A stretch of 64,000 nt of DNA. It comes from Actinoplanes philippinensis (GTDB lineage: Bacteria; Actinomycetota; Actinomycetes; Mycobacteriales; Micromonosporaceae). Positions 51,513 to 59,890 of this stretch are shown here, one piece after another; within the stretch, counting starts at the first letter, position 1, and each line of letters opens with the position of its first letter. Below the pieces are notes generated by a model that was not told where the DNA came from, did no database searches, and saw only the letters and a list, made by a program, of their open reading frames with translations. The position numbers and the translations under genes were made by a program. Location: assembly GCF_900113015.1 (NCBI RefSeq), contig NZ_FONV01000011.1:310001-374000 (forward strand), given 5' to 3'.

Positions 51513-52307
51513 TCAGCGAAAGAACTTCCGCAGTTCGGCGGCCACGGTTTCCGGCCTGCCGCTGTCGTCGGCGGCGAGATGACCGACGCCGGTCAAGGTC
51601 ACCCGTCGCACTCGCGGCAGGACCGGCTCAAGGCCGTTCAGGACCCCGGTGAGGTACGCCGGAGAGCGGTCCCCACCCAGCAGGAGCGTCTCCGCCGTCA
51701 CCGACCGGTAGATGCCGAGAGGACCGGCCGCCTCCTCGACGACCGCCGCGTCCAGGCGCATCGTCGGGATCAGGTCACCGATGGGCCGGCCGGCTCCGAC
51801 CCGGATCGCGACTCCCAGCAGCGGCACCAGGGCCGCGCGGGGAACGTACCGAAAATCGCCTGTGCCTTTTGCGGCCGTGACCAGCGCCGCGGCCCGGTGA
51901 CCACGGGAGAGCTCCCTCTCGAACCTGGGAAGCCACGCGAGCGGGTCGTGATCGTCGTGCTTGAGCGGCGGCTCGTAGAGCGCGAGCCGCTCGATCGGCA
52001 GCTCCATCGCGGCGCGCAGCGCGATGACGGCGCCGGAGCTGAGGCCGAACACATTGCGCGCGCCGGTCTCGTCGAGCACCGCCGCCAGGTCGCCGATCTC
52101 GTCGCGCAGCCCGTGGCCGGGACGCGCCGGACCGCTGCGCCCGCGGCCGCGCCGGTCCGGGACGTAGACGGTGAAGTCGCCGGCCAGCGATCGGGCCAGC
52201 CTCGTGAAATTGGCCGAGGTCTGCATGCCGCCGTGCAGAAGCACGACCTTGGGCCCGCCCCCGAGGACGCGCCACCGGATGTCGATCCTTGCCGCTTGCG
52301 CCATCAT
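51513..52307 (-). CDS. Alpha/beta hydrolase
   Basis: This 264-residue hydrolase has the oxyanion region VVLLHGGMQTSANF near 20-33, the nucleophile elbow VFGLSSGAVIAL near 85-96 with Ser, and a catalytic His in TGVGHLAADDSG near 239-250. The ATG at 52307 (ATGATG) is chosen because a longer frame would be translated through an operator palindrome. No ribosome site is evident, so leaderless translation is possible. It is divergent from ada-alkA. Substrate unknown. Confidence 0.82.
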   Translation of the reverse strand: MMAQAARIDIRWRVLGGGPKVVLLHGGMQTSANFTRLARSLAGDFTVYVPDRRGRGRSGPARPGHGLRDEIGDLAAVLDETGARNVFGLSSGAVIALRAAMELPIERLALYEPPLKHDDHDPLAWLPRFERELSRGHRAAALVTAAKGTGDFRYVPRAALVPLLGVAIRVGAGRPIGDLIPTMRLDAAVVEEAAGPLGIYRSVTAETLLLGGDRSPAYLTGVLNGLEPVLPRVRRVTLTGVGHLAADDSGRPETVAAELRKFFR

Positions 52308-52310
52308 GCT

Positions 52311-52355
52311 GTCAACCGTAGTTGACAGCTGCGTCAATCGTCAACCTGAGTTGAC
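52311..52355. promoter_or_regulatory. Twin palindromes GTCAAC-N4-GTTGAC
   Basis: Perfect 6-4-6 palindromes lie at 52311-52326 (spacer CGTA) and 52340-52355 (spacer CTGA), 29 bp centre to centre. They cover the likely -10 and -35 zone of the hydrolase gene just above its ATG, so repression is the natural reading. No regulator gene is adjacent; the binding protein is unknown. Confidence 0.75.
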
Positions 52356-52472
52356 AGGAGCCTCGGCCGCATGCACCCCGGTCCACTGTCCGGACAGCCG
52401 ACCCTGCTCTGAACACGGTCATGTCCGAATCCCGCCAGCCGAACCGGCCCCGCCGGGAGCAGACTCGACGAC

Positions 52473-53945
52473 ATGGAGCTGGACTTCGAACACTGCTACC
52501 GGGCCGTCGACAGCCGTGACCCGCGGTTCGACGGCTGCTTCTACACGGCCGTACGCACCACCGGCATCTACTGCCGCCCGTCCTGCCCGGCCGTCACCCC
52601 GAAACGGGAGAACGTCACGTTCTACCCCAGCGCCGCAGCCGCCCAGCGCGGCGGATTCCGGGCCTGCCGACGCTGCCGGCCCGACGCCGCACCCGGTTCC
52701 CCCGAATGGGACACCCGCGCCGACACCGTAGGACGCGCCATGCGCCTCATCGGCGACGGCGTCGTCGACCGCGAAGGCGTGGCCGGACTGGCCGGACGAC
52801 TCGGATACACCGAACGGCACCTCAACCGGATGCTCACCGCCGAACTCGGCGCCGGGCCACTCGCGCTCGCCCGCGCCCAGCGCGCCCAGACCGCCCGCAT
52901 CCTCGTCGAGACCACCGGACTCGGGCTCGCCGAGATCGCGTTCGCGGCCGGGTTCGGAAGCGTGCGGCAGTTCAACGACACGATGCTCGAGGTGTACGCG
53001 CGGTCGCCCAGCCAGATGCGCGAGAAGCAGACCGTCGGACGCGGGGAGGCGGGAGTCGTCAATCTGCGCCTCGCGTACCGGCCGCCGCTGCACGCGGAGT
53101 CGCTGCTCTCGTTCTTCGCCGGGCGGACACTGCCGGGCGTCGACGAGGTCGCCGACGGGGCCTATCGGCGTGGGCTGAACCTGCCGCACGGGGGTGCGGT
53201 CGTCTCGCTGCGGCCCGGGGATCGGGTCGTTCATGCGACGTTGCGGCTCGATGACGTGCGGGATCTGGCGCCGGCGGTCGCGCGGTGCCGGCGGCTTTTC
53301 GACCTGGACGCCGATCCGGTCGCCGTGGATGGGGTGCTCGGGTCGGATCCGGCTCTGCGCGGGGTGGTCGCTGAGGAGCCGGGGGTGCGGGTGCCTCGGG
53401 CGGTGGACGGGTTCGAGATGGCTGTCCGGGCCGTGGTGGGGCAGCAGGTGAGTGTGGCGGGGGCTCGGACGACGCTGGGGCGGATGGTGCGGGCGGCGGT
53501 TGGCGTGGGGCAGGCGACGTCCGTGGGGGAACCCACCCCCATCCCCCAAACCGATACCACCGCGCCGCTCGCCGGTTTCCCGGCGGCCGACGTCATCGCC
53601 GCCCTGCCGGACGCCGCTTTCGGCATGCCGGCGGCACGCCGCGCCACCATCCGCGCCCTCGCCGAGGCGGTGGCCGACGGCAAGCTCGACCTCGACCCCA
53701 CCGCCGACCGCACCGAGACGGTGACCCGCCTGACCGAGCTCCCCGGCATCGGCCCGTGGACCGCCGGTTACGTCGCCATGCGCGCGATCGGCGACCCCGA
53801 CGTCTTCCTCCCCACCGACCTGGCGGCCCGCCGCGGCGCCGAGGCGCTGGGTTTGCCCGCCACTGCCAAAACCCTTTCGTCGTACGCCGAGCGCTGGCGT
53901 CCCTGGCGCTCCTATGCCCTGATCCGTCTGTGGCGTGCCGCGTAA
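52473..53945 (+). CDS. alkA: Ada-AlkA fusion: methylphosphotriester-sensing activator and 3-methyladenine glycosylase
   Basis: This 490-residue protein has three parts. Residues 1-75 are the Ada zinc/methyl-acceptor domain (YCRPSCPA, then FRACRRCRPD). About 85-185 is an AraC-type helix-turn-helix (LGYTERHLNRML, FGSVRQFNDTM). About 200-490 is the AlkA glycosylase, with the helix-hairpin-helix LPGIGPWTAGYVAMRAI near 422-438 and the catalytic Asp in FLPTDLAARR near 445-454. It senses alkylated DNA, activates repair genes and excises alkylated bases. ogt follows by 142 bp and is a probable target. Confidence 0.93.
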   Translation: MELDFEHCYRAVDSRDPRFDGCFYTAVRTTGIYCRPSCPAVTPKRENVTFYPSAAAAQRGGFRACRRCRPDAAPGSPEWDTRADTVGRAMRLIGDGVVDREGVAGLAGRLGYTERHLNRMLTAELGAGPLALARAQRAQTARILVETTGLGLAEIAFAAGFGSVRQFNDTMLEVYARSPSQMREKQTVGRGEAGVVNLRLAYRPPLHAESLLSFFAGRTLPGVDEVADGAYRRGLNLPHGGAVVSLRPGDRVVHATLRLDDVRDLAPAVARCRRLFDLDADPVAVDGVLGSDPALRGVVAEEPGVRVPRAVDGFEMAVRAVVGQQVSVAGARTTLGRMVRAAVGVGQATSVGEPTPIPQTDTTAPLAGFPAADVIAALPDAAFGMPAARRATIRALAEAVADGKLDLDPTADRTETVTRLTELPGIGPWTAGYVAMRAIGDPDVFLPTDLAARRGAEALGLPATAKTLSSYAERWRPWRSYALIRLWRAA

Positions 53946-54087
53946 CCGAACCTACCGCTCATCCAGCCCCGCCGGACGGTTGTCCACATTGCCGCAACCG
54001 CCCTCGCAGTTGTCCACAGGCAGCCCCCTTTCCGGCACACGATCCGCGAAACCGCGTCACGCTGGAGCCCTCACCGAGGAGGAAACG

Positions 54088-54582
54088 ATGTTGCTTCATT
54101 CGACTTTGGACAGTCCGGTCGGCCCGTTCACCGTGGTGGTGGCGCAGAGCGGGGCGGTGCGCGCGGCCGGTTTCACCACCGATGTGGCCGAGTTGCTGAA
54201 ACTGGTGCATCCGGTGCTGCTCGAGCCTGCGCGGCCGGGTGATCCCGGCGACGTGGGCCCGGCGGTGCGGGCCTATCTGGGTGGCGATCTGACAGCCATC
54301 GACGCGATCGCGGTGGAGCAGCACACGGCCGGCGAGTTCATGGCGCACGCGTGGCGGGTGATGCGCGACATCAAGCCGGGCGCCCCGGTGACGTATACGG
54401 GGTTCGCCGAGTTGTCCGGCCGGCCGGCGGCGATCCGTGCGGCGGCCGCGGCCTGTGCCCGTAATCCGGTGGCGTTGTTCACGCCGTGTCACCGGGTGCT
54501 GCGGACGGACGGGTCGCTCGGCGGCTACCGCTGGGGGCTGCACGTCAAGGAGTGGCTGTTGCGACACGAGTCGGCGGCCTAA
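54088..54582 (+). CDS. ogt: Methylated-DNA--protein-cysteine methyltransferase
   Basis: This 164-residue suicide enzyme takes the O6-alkyl group of guanine onto its cysteine. The active site is TPCHRVLRTDGSLGGYRWGL near 132-151, with the helix-turn-helix-like DNA-binding part PVTYTGFAELSGRPAAIRAA near 100-119. The ATG at 54088 follows GAGGAGGAA by 4 bases. It lies downstream of ada-alkA on the same strand, completing an adaptive-response pair. Confidence 0.94.
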   Translation: MLLHSTLDSPVGPFTVVVAQSGAVRAAGFTTDVAELLKLVHPVLLEPARPGDPGDVGPAVRAYLGGDLTAIDAIAVEQHTAGEFMAHAWRVMRDIKPGAPVTYTGFAELSGRPAAIRAAAAACARNPVALFTPCHRVLRTDGSLGGYRWGLHVKEWLLRHESAA

Positions 54583-54623
54583 TCACGTGGCGACGTGGTG
54601 GCGCCGGTCCTACGCTGACCGGC

Positions 54624-57161
54624 ATGACTGATACGGGAACCGGGCGCCACGGTCTCCCCGAGCGGCCGTCATTGGACGGGCTCGAGGAGAAGTGGGCGCC
54701 GCGCTGGCAGGAGGAGGCGACGTACGCGTTCGACCGCTCGAAGGAGCGGGCCGACGTGTACTCGATCGACACACCTCCGCCGACCGTATCGGGCTCGTTG
54801 CACATCGGGCACGTCTACTCGTTCACACACACCGACACGGTCGCGCGGTTCCAGCGGATGCGCGGCAAGGCCGTCTTCTATCCGATGGGCTGGGACGACA
54901 ACGGGCTGCCGACGGAGCGCCGGGTTCAGAATGTGTTCGGTGTCCGATGTGACCCGTCGTTGCCGTATGACCCGTCGTGGCAGCCGCCGGCGAAGGCGCC
55001 GAAGGATCCGGTCTCGATCTCGCGCCGCAATTTCGTCGAGTTGTGTGGCCGGTTGACGGTCGAGGACGAGAAGGGGTTCGAGGCGCTGTGGCGGCGGCTC
55101 GGGCTGTCGGTCGACTGGGATCTGACGTATACGACGGTCGGCGCGAAGGCGCAGGCGGTCTCGCAGCGGGCGTTCCTGGCGAACCTCGCGGCCGGTCAGG
55201 CCTATTCGGCGGAGGCGCCGACGCTGTGGGACATCGGGTTCCGGACGGCGGTCGCGCAGGCCGAGCTGGAGGATAGGCAGCGGCCGGGTGCGTATCACCG
55301 GCTGCGGTTCCACGGCCCGGACGGGCCGGTCGAGATCGACACCACACGGCCGGAGCTGCTGCCGGCGTGTGTCGCGCTGGTTCACCACCCGGGTGATCCC
55401 CGCTTCGCGGGTCTCACGTCGGTCCGCACTCCGTTCTTCGACGTCGAGGTCCCGGTCCGGGAGCATCCGCTCGCGGCAGCCGACAAGGGTACGGGCATCG
55501 CGATGGTCTGCACGTTCGGTGACCTGGCCGATGTCACGTGGTGGCGGGACCTGGCCTTGGACACGCGGGTCGTGCTGGGCCGCGACGGGCGGTTCCTTCC
55601 GGATGCGCCGGCGGGTGTCCCGGTCGCCGCCTATCAGGGGCTGGCCGGGTTGACGGTCAACGCGGCGCGGGCCGAGATGGTCCGGCTGCTGCGGGAGTCG
55701 GGTGACCTGCTCGGGGAGCCGACGCCGATCACGCATCCGGTCAAGTTCTACGAGCGTGGCGACCGGCCGCTGGAGATCGTCACGAGCCGGCAGTGGTTCA
55801 TCCGTAACGGCGGGCGTGACCCGGAGCTGCGGGCGGAGCTGCTGGAGCGGGGCCGGGAGCTGCGCTGGGTTCCGGAGAGCATGCGGCATCGCTACGAGCA
55901 TTGGGTCGGGGGGCTGACCGGTGACTGGCTGATCAGCCGGCAGCGGTTCTTCGGTGTCGCGATCCCGGTCTGGTATGGGCTGGATGCGAACGGGGAGCCG
56001 GACTACGACCGGCTGCTCCTGCCCGACGATGCGGCGTTGCCCGTCGATCCGTCGTCGGATTGTCCGCCCGGCTGGTCGGAGGAGCAACGGGACGTTCCTG
56101 GCGGGTTCACCGCGGATCCGGATGTCATGGACACGTGGGCGACGTCGTCGTTGACCCCGCAGATCGTCACCGGGTGGAGCACGGATCCGGATCTGCATGC
56201 CCGTACGTATCCGATGGACATGCGCCCGCAGGGTCAGGAGATCATCCGGACGTGGCTATTCGGATCGGTGTTGCGGGCCGGTCAGCTCACCGGTGGCCTG
56301 CCGTGGCGGCGGGCGGTCCTGTCCGGCTGGATCCTCGATCCGGACCACAAGAAGATCTCGAAGTCGCTGGGCAACGAGGTCGAGACGCCGGTTCAGCTGC
56401 TGGAGCAGTACGGGTCGGACGCGGTCCGGTATTGGGCGGCGTGTGGTCGCCCGGGGGCGGATCTGGCATTTGAGCCGGCCCAGTTGAAGGTGGGGCGGCG
56501 GCTGGCGACGAAGCTGTTGAACGCGTCGAGGTTCGCACTGGGTCTGGGTGCGGCGGACGCGTTGCGGCAGCCGGTCACCGAGCCGCTGGACCGGGCGATG
56601 CTGGGGCGTCTGGCGGAGGTGGTCGTCACGGCGACGGCCGCGTTCGACGAGCATCAGCACACCGATGCGCTGCAGGCGACGGAGACGTTCTTCTGGACGT
56701 TCTGCGACGACTACATCGAGCTGGTCAAGGATCGGGCGTATGCGCAGGGCCCGGGCGGTGACTCGGCTCGTGCGGCGCTGGCTGCGGGGCTGTCGGCGCT
56801 GTTGCGGTTGTTCGCGCCGTTCCTGCCGTTCGTCACGGAGGAGATCTGGTCGTGGTGGCGGTACGGGTCGGTGCACCGGTCGACGTGGCCGACCCGGTAC
56901 GAGTTGTCGCGGGTGGCGCCGGACAGTGATCCGTCGTTGCTGGATCTGGCCGGGGACGCGTTGCGGCAGGTCCGGCGGGCCAAGTCGGACCGCAAGCTGT
57001 CGATGAGGACTGAGGTTCCGCTGGCTGAGGCGCTCGGGCCGGGTGAGCTGCTGGACCGGCTGGAGCTGATCGACGGCGACTTCCGGGCGGCCGCGCGGAT
57101 CGGCAAGTTGGACCTGCTTCGTGACCGTACCCCAGAGCTGGTGATCGCCTGCGCATTCTGA
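54624..57161 (+). CDS. valS: Valine--tRNA ligase, compact type
   Basis: This 845-residue class I synthetase charges tRNA-Val. The HIGH motif is in GSLHIGHVYSFTHTD near 55-69 and KMSKS appears as KKISKS near 576-581. WDDNGLPTERRVQN near 91-104 and the editing-domain ITR-like TTRPELLPACVAL are present. The wording of the active site and the absence of the long C-terminal coiled coil resemble the archaeal/rickettsial-type ValRS rather than the E. coli type of about 950 residues. The ATG is at 54624. No T-box leader is visible. Confidence 0.93.
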   Translation: MTDTGTGRHGLPERPSLDGLEEKWAPRWQEEATYAFDRSKERADVYSIDTPPPTVSGSLHIGHVYSFTHTDTVARFQRMRGKAVFYPMGWDDNGLPTERRVQNVFGVRCDPSLPYDPSWQPPAKAPKDPVSISRRNFVELCGRLTVEDEKGFEALWRRLGLSVDWDLTYTTVGAKAQAVSQRAFLANLAAGQAYSAEAPTLWDIGFRTAVAQAELEDRQRPGAYHRLRFHGPDGPVEIDTTRPELLPACVALVHHPGDPRFAGLTSVRTPFFDVEVPVREHPLAAADKGTGIAMVCTFGDLADVTWWRDLALDTRVVLGRDGRFLPDAPAGVPVAAYQGLAGLTVNAARAEMVRLLRESGDLLGEPTPITHPVKFYERGDRPLEIVTSRQWFIRNGGRDPELRAELLERGRELRWVPESMRHRYEHWVGGLTGDWLISRQRFFGVAIPVWYGLDANGEPDYDRLLLPDDAALPVDPSSDCPPGWSEEQRDVPGGFTADPDVMDTWATSSLTPQIVTGWSTDPDLHARTYPMDMRPQGQEIIRTWLFGSVLRAGQLTGGLPWRRAVLSGWILDPDHKKISKSLGNEVETPVQLLEQYGSDAVRYWAACGRPGADLAFEPAQLKVGRRLATKLLNASRFALGLGAADALRQPVTEPLDRAMLGRLAEVVVTATAAFDEHQHTDALQATETFFWTFCDDYIELVKDRAYAQGPGGDSARAALAAGLSALLRLFAPFLPFVTEEIWSWWRYGSVHRSTWPTRYELSRVAPDSDPSLLDLAGDALRQVRRAKSDRKLSMRTEVPLAEALGPGELLDRLELIDGDFRAAARIGKLDLLRDRTPELVIACAF

Positions 57162-57184
57162 GCGGGGCGGCCACCATAGGAGGC

Positions 57185-57724
57185 ATGTCGATCGCGCCTG
57201 AGGAGGTCCGGGCTCCGGCCCGGGACGCGATGTTGTTCCGGTCGTCGCCGGCCCGGACCTTCGTCATGGTGTTCGCGGTGCTGATGGTCGCCTATGTGGC
57301 GGTCTCCCCGGTGGTGGGGTGGATCGCCGGGGACAGCGGGGACCCGTGGTGGGTGACCGCTGTGCAGGCGGTGCTGATCGGGGCGGCGGTGGCGGGCGCG
57401 TATGCGGTGTCGGCGCGGGCGGCCCTGTCGACGTGGGTCCGGGTGTCGTCGGGTGGGCTGGAGCTGGCCGCTCAGGAGTCGGATCCGGTCCTGCTGGATT
57501 GGGCGGACATCGCGGCTGTGGTGATCCGCCGGGACGGGTTGCGGACGGTTCTGGACGTGGTTCCGGTGGATCTGGACAGCGTGCATCCGGTTCAGGAGGG
57601 TGACACGGGTGGGCCGGCGTTGGCGGATACGCCGCGGGGTCCGGCGTTCACCGCGGATCTGACACAGATCTGGCCGAGCCCGCGGGCGCTGCGCCGCGCG
57701 ATCGACCGCCACCTGTCCCGCTGA
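57185..57724 (+). CDS. Two-helix membrane protein with C-terminal PH-like part
   Basis: This 179-residue protein has hydrophobic segments near residues 28-46 and 60-80. The cytosolic remainder has WVRVSSGGLELAAQ and LLDWADIAAVVIRRDG near 104-119, like the strand pattern of membrane PH-like domains. The ATG at 57185 lies 23 bp after valS. The C-terminus carries PSPRALRRAIDRHL, as in other actinomycete hypothetical proteins. Function unknown. Confidence 0.65.
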   Translation: MSIAPEEVRAPARDAMLFRSSPARTFVMVFAVLMVAYVAVSPVVGWIAGDSGDPWWVTAVQAVLIGAAVAGAYAVSARAALSTWVRVSSGGLELAAQESDPVLLDWADIAAVVIRRDGLRTVLDVVPVDLDSVHPVQEGDTGGPALADTPRGPAFTADLTQIWPSPRALRRAIDRHLSR

Positions 57725-57730
57725 TCAGAC

Positions 57731-57834
57731 GCCAAGGAAGCCGGCCCGAAAGGTGCCAGGAAGCCGGGCCCGAAGGCTCCAGATGTCTAAGCCAGCCGAC
57801 CTGAAAGGTGCCGGAAAGCCGGACCGGAGGGGCT
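57731..57834. repeat. Imperfect tandem units of about 24 bp at a convergent junction
   Basis: GCCAAGGAAGCCGGCCCGAAAGGT (57731-57754) recurs with changes at 57755, 57791 and 57810 (GCCGGAAAGCCGGACC). The array fills the space between the stops of the membrane protein and the convergent gene at 57835. Confidence 0.65.
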
Positions 57835-58620
57835 TCAGAAGTCGAAGCCGCCGAAATCGCCGCCGCTGAAATCGCTGAAGCCGCCGCCTATGTCGCCGCC
57901 GGTGAAGTCACCTGCGCCGAGATCGCCGGCGGCCATGTCACCGCCTGCGAAGTCACCGCCGGCGAAGTCACCGCCTGCGAAGTCGCCGGCGGCGAGGTCG
58001 GCGCCGCCGAAATCGCCGAACTCCGGGGAGAACAGGGCGTCGAAGATGAGCATGCCGCCGAGGACGCCGGCGCCCGCGCCGAGGGCGGTCCGCCAGACGG
58101 GGGTCGAATACCAGCCGGACGGCACGGGACGGCCCTCGACCCGGCCACCGGGGTAGTAGTAGGGGGTGTCGGCGCCCGGGCGAGGGCCGGCCTTGTAGGA
58201 GTGGCCCTGCACGGTCACCTCACGCTCGTAGGTGATCTGGCCGGTGTTGTGGGCGGAGCTGAGCGGCGGCAGGTCGGGGCCGGGGTCGAGGCCCATGGCG
58301 ACGCGTGCGGCCCGGGCGTAGGTGAGGCCTTCCAGCGCCGACTCGCGGGCGAGCTGGAACTGGCGGACCGAATTGGCGGTCTGCAGCTGGCCTCCGGCGG
58401 CGTTGTAGCGCTCGCTCGCGTCGGCGAGGGCCTGCCGGGCGGCGGGTTCTTCGGAGGTGAGGTTCATGACCTGGCCGCCGAGCCGCTCATACCACCTCTG
58501 GGCGTCGGCCCGGGCGTCGTCGAGCTCGGTCTGGCGGCGGGCTTTGCCGCCTCGCTGGGCGGCCGCGATGGCCAGGCCGGCGAGCACGACGATGAGCAGG
58601 ATCAGCAACACGCCCTTCAT
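57835..58620 (-). CDS. Membrane-anchored protein with pentapeptide-like Gly/Asp tail
   Basis: This 261-residue protein has one N-terminal hydrophobic segment, near residues 3-20 (GVLLILLIVVLAGLAIAAA), and a helical region near 25-110. A middle part reads DTPYYYPGGRVEGRPV, a second weakly hydrophobic stretch lies near 174-192, and the tail of about 55 residues is built of A-(A/G)-G-D-(F/L/M) pentads (about eight). The pentads are encoded by 15-bp units at about 57905-58020. The ATG at 58620 is the start. Family unknown to me; it may lie at the cell surface. Confidence 0.7.
   Translation of the reverse strand: MKGVLLILLIVVLAGLAIAAAQRGGKARRQTELDDARADAQRWYERLGGQVMNLTSEEPAARQALADASERYNAAGGQLQTANSVRQFQLARESALEGLTYARAARVAMGLDPGPDLPPLSSAHNTGQITYEREVTVQGHSYKAGPRPGADTPYYYPGGRVEGRPVPSGWYSTPVWRTALGAGAGVLGGMLIFDALFSPEFGDFGGADLAAGDFAGGDFAGGDFAGGDMAAGDLGAGDFTGGDIGGGFSDFSGGDFGGFDF
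57905..58020. repeat. 15-bp coding minisatellite in the tail of the 57835 gene
   Basis: Related 15-bp units such as GAAGTCACCGCCGGC and GAAGTCACCGCCTGC repeat across this part and encode AGGDF/AAGDF pentads on the minus strand. About eight units are recognisable, more diverged than the tldD-tldE array. Confidence 0.75.
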
Positions 58621-58671
58621 GATTCCCACGGTACCCCCGCATGTCGCGGGTGACCTGTCTGGCAATCTGCG

Positions 58672-59808
58672 GTGGTGACGTTCTCGACACTGGCCGTGAT
58701 TCTGCTCTGTCTGGTGGCCGGCGCGGCGGTCGGCTGGCTTGCCGCGCGGGCTCGTGCGGCGACCGACATCGCCCGGCTGGAGGCGACGGTGACGGCTGCC
58801 CGGGAGGGTGAGCAGCGGCTGGAGCAGTCGTTGCGGGCACTGTCCTATGAGGCGACCGCGCAGTCGCAGGAGGCGGTGGCGCGGGCGGTGGCGCCGTTGC
58901 ACGACACGCTTCGGCGGTACGAGGATCGGGTCGCCCAGCTGGAACACGACCGGATCGACGCGTATGCGGAGTTGCGTGAGCAGGTGCGGGCGATGGGTGC
59001 GGTGTCCGGTGAGTTGCGGACGGAGACGCGGCAGCTGGTGGCGGCGTTGCGGGCGCCGCAGGTGCGGGGCCGGTGGGGTGAGCATCAGTTGCGCCGGATC
59101 GTGGAGGCGGCGGGGCTGCTGGAGCACTGTGATTTCGCCGAGCAGGTGACGGCGGCGACCGACGATGCCGGGGTGCGCCCGGATCTGGTGGTGCGGCTGT
59201 ACGGCGGGCGCACCGTGGTGGTCGACGCGAAGGCGCCGCTGGAGGGTTACCTGTCGGCGATGGAGGCCCGTGACGAGCACACCCGGGACGGGCATCTGGA
59301 TCAGCACGCCCGGCATCTGCGCGCGCACGTCGATGCGTTGTCGGGAAAGCGGTACTGGTCGGCGTTCGAGTCGGCGCCGGATTTCGTGGTGCTGTTCGTG
59401 CCGGCGGATCCGTTCCTGGATGCGGCGTTGCAGCGGGATCCGGCGTTGATGGAGCACGCGTTCCGGCGCAACATCGTGCTGGCGACGCCGGCGACGTTGA
59501 TCGCGATGTTGCGGACGGTGGCGTATTCGTGGCGGCAGGAGGCGCTGACCCGCAACGCGGCGGCGGTGCACGGTCTGGCCAGGGAGCTGTACGGCCGGCT
59601 GTCCACACTCGGTGATCATGTGGACAAGCTGGGGACGGCGCTGGGCGGGGCGGTGACCGCCTACAACCGGGCGGTGGGGTCGCTGGAGTCGCGGGTGCTG
59701 GTGAGCGCTCGCAAGCTGGCCGAGATGGGTGTCTCGGACGAGGAGCTGTTTCCACCGGTGCAGGTGGAGACGGCTCCCCGTCAGCCGCAGGCGCCCGAGT
59801 TCAGCTAG
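58672..59808 (+). CDS. rmuC: DNA recombination protein RmuC homologue
   Basis: This 378-residue protein has an N-terminal hydrophobic anchor (about 5-25), a coiled coil to about 125, and the RmuC nuclease-like domain with RGRWGEHQLRRIVEAAGL near 127-144, VVDAKAPLEGYL near 182-193 and FVVLFVPADPFLDAAL near 239-254. RmuC limits inversion-type rearrangements of DNA in E. coli. The start is GTG 58672 or GTG 58675. The stop is inside a 20-bp tandem repeat shared with the end of ispH. Confidence 0.9.
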   Translation: MVTFSTLAVILLCLVAGAAVGWLAARARAATDIARLEATVTAAREGEQRLEQSLRALSYEATAQSQEAVARAVAPLHDTLRRYEDRVAQLEHDRIDAYAELREQVRAMGAVSGELRTETRQLVAALRAPQVRGRWGEHQLRRIVEAAGLLEHCDFAEQVTAATDDAGVRPDLVVRLYGGRTVVVDAKAPLEGYLSAMEARDEHTRDGHLDQHARHLRAHVDALSGKRYWSAFESAPDFVVLFVPADPFLDAALQRDPALMEHAFRRNIVLATPATLIAMLRTVAYSWRQEALTRNAAAVHGLARELYGRLSTLGDHVDKLGTALGGAVTAYNRAVGSLESRVLVSARKLAEMGVSDEELFPPVQVETAPRQPQAPEFS

Positions 59809-59890
59809 CGGCGCCCGAGTCCAGCCGGCCGCGCCCGAATTCAGCCGGCCGCGCCCGAATTCAACCGGCAGCGCCCGAATTCAGCCGGCA
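59791..59890. repeat. Five tandem 20-bp units covering the ends of rmuC and ispH
   Basis: GCGCCCGA(G/A)TTCAGCCGGCC-like units start at 59791, 59811, 59831, 59851 and 59871. The rmuC TAG is in the first unit and the ispH stop is in the last. Geometry is the same as the 10161-10260 array: five units, 20 bp, a convergent junction. Confidence 0.92.

Noticed and set aside
52308..52337. Longer N-terminus for the alpha/beta hydrolase starting at 52337
   Set aside because: It would encode ten residues through an operator palindrome and has no ribosome site; similarity begins at the ATGATG at 52307.
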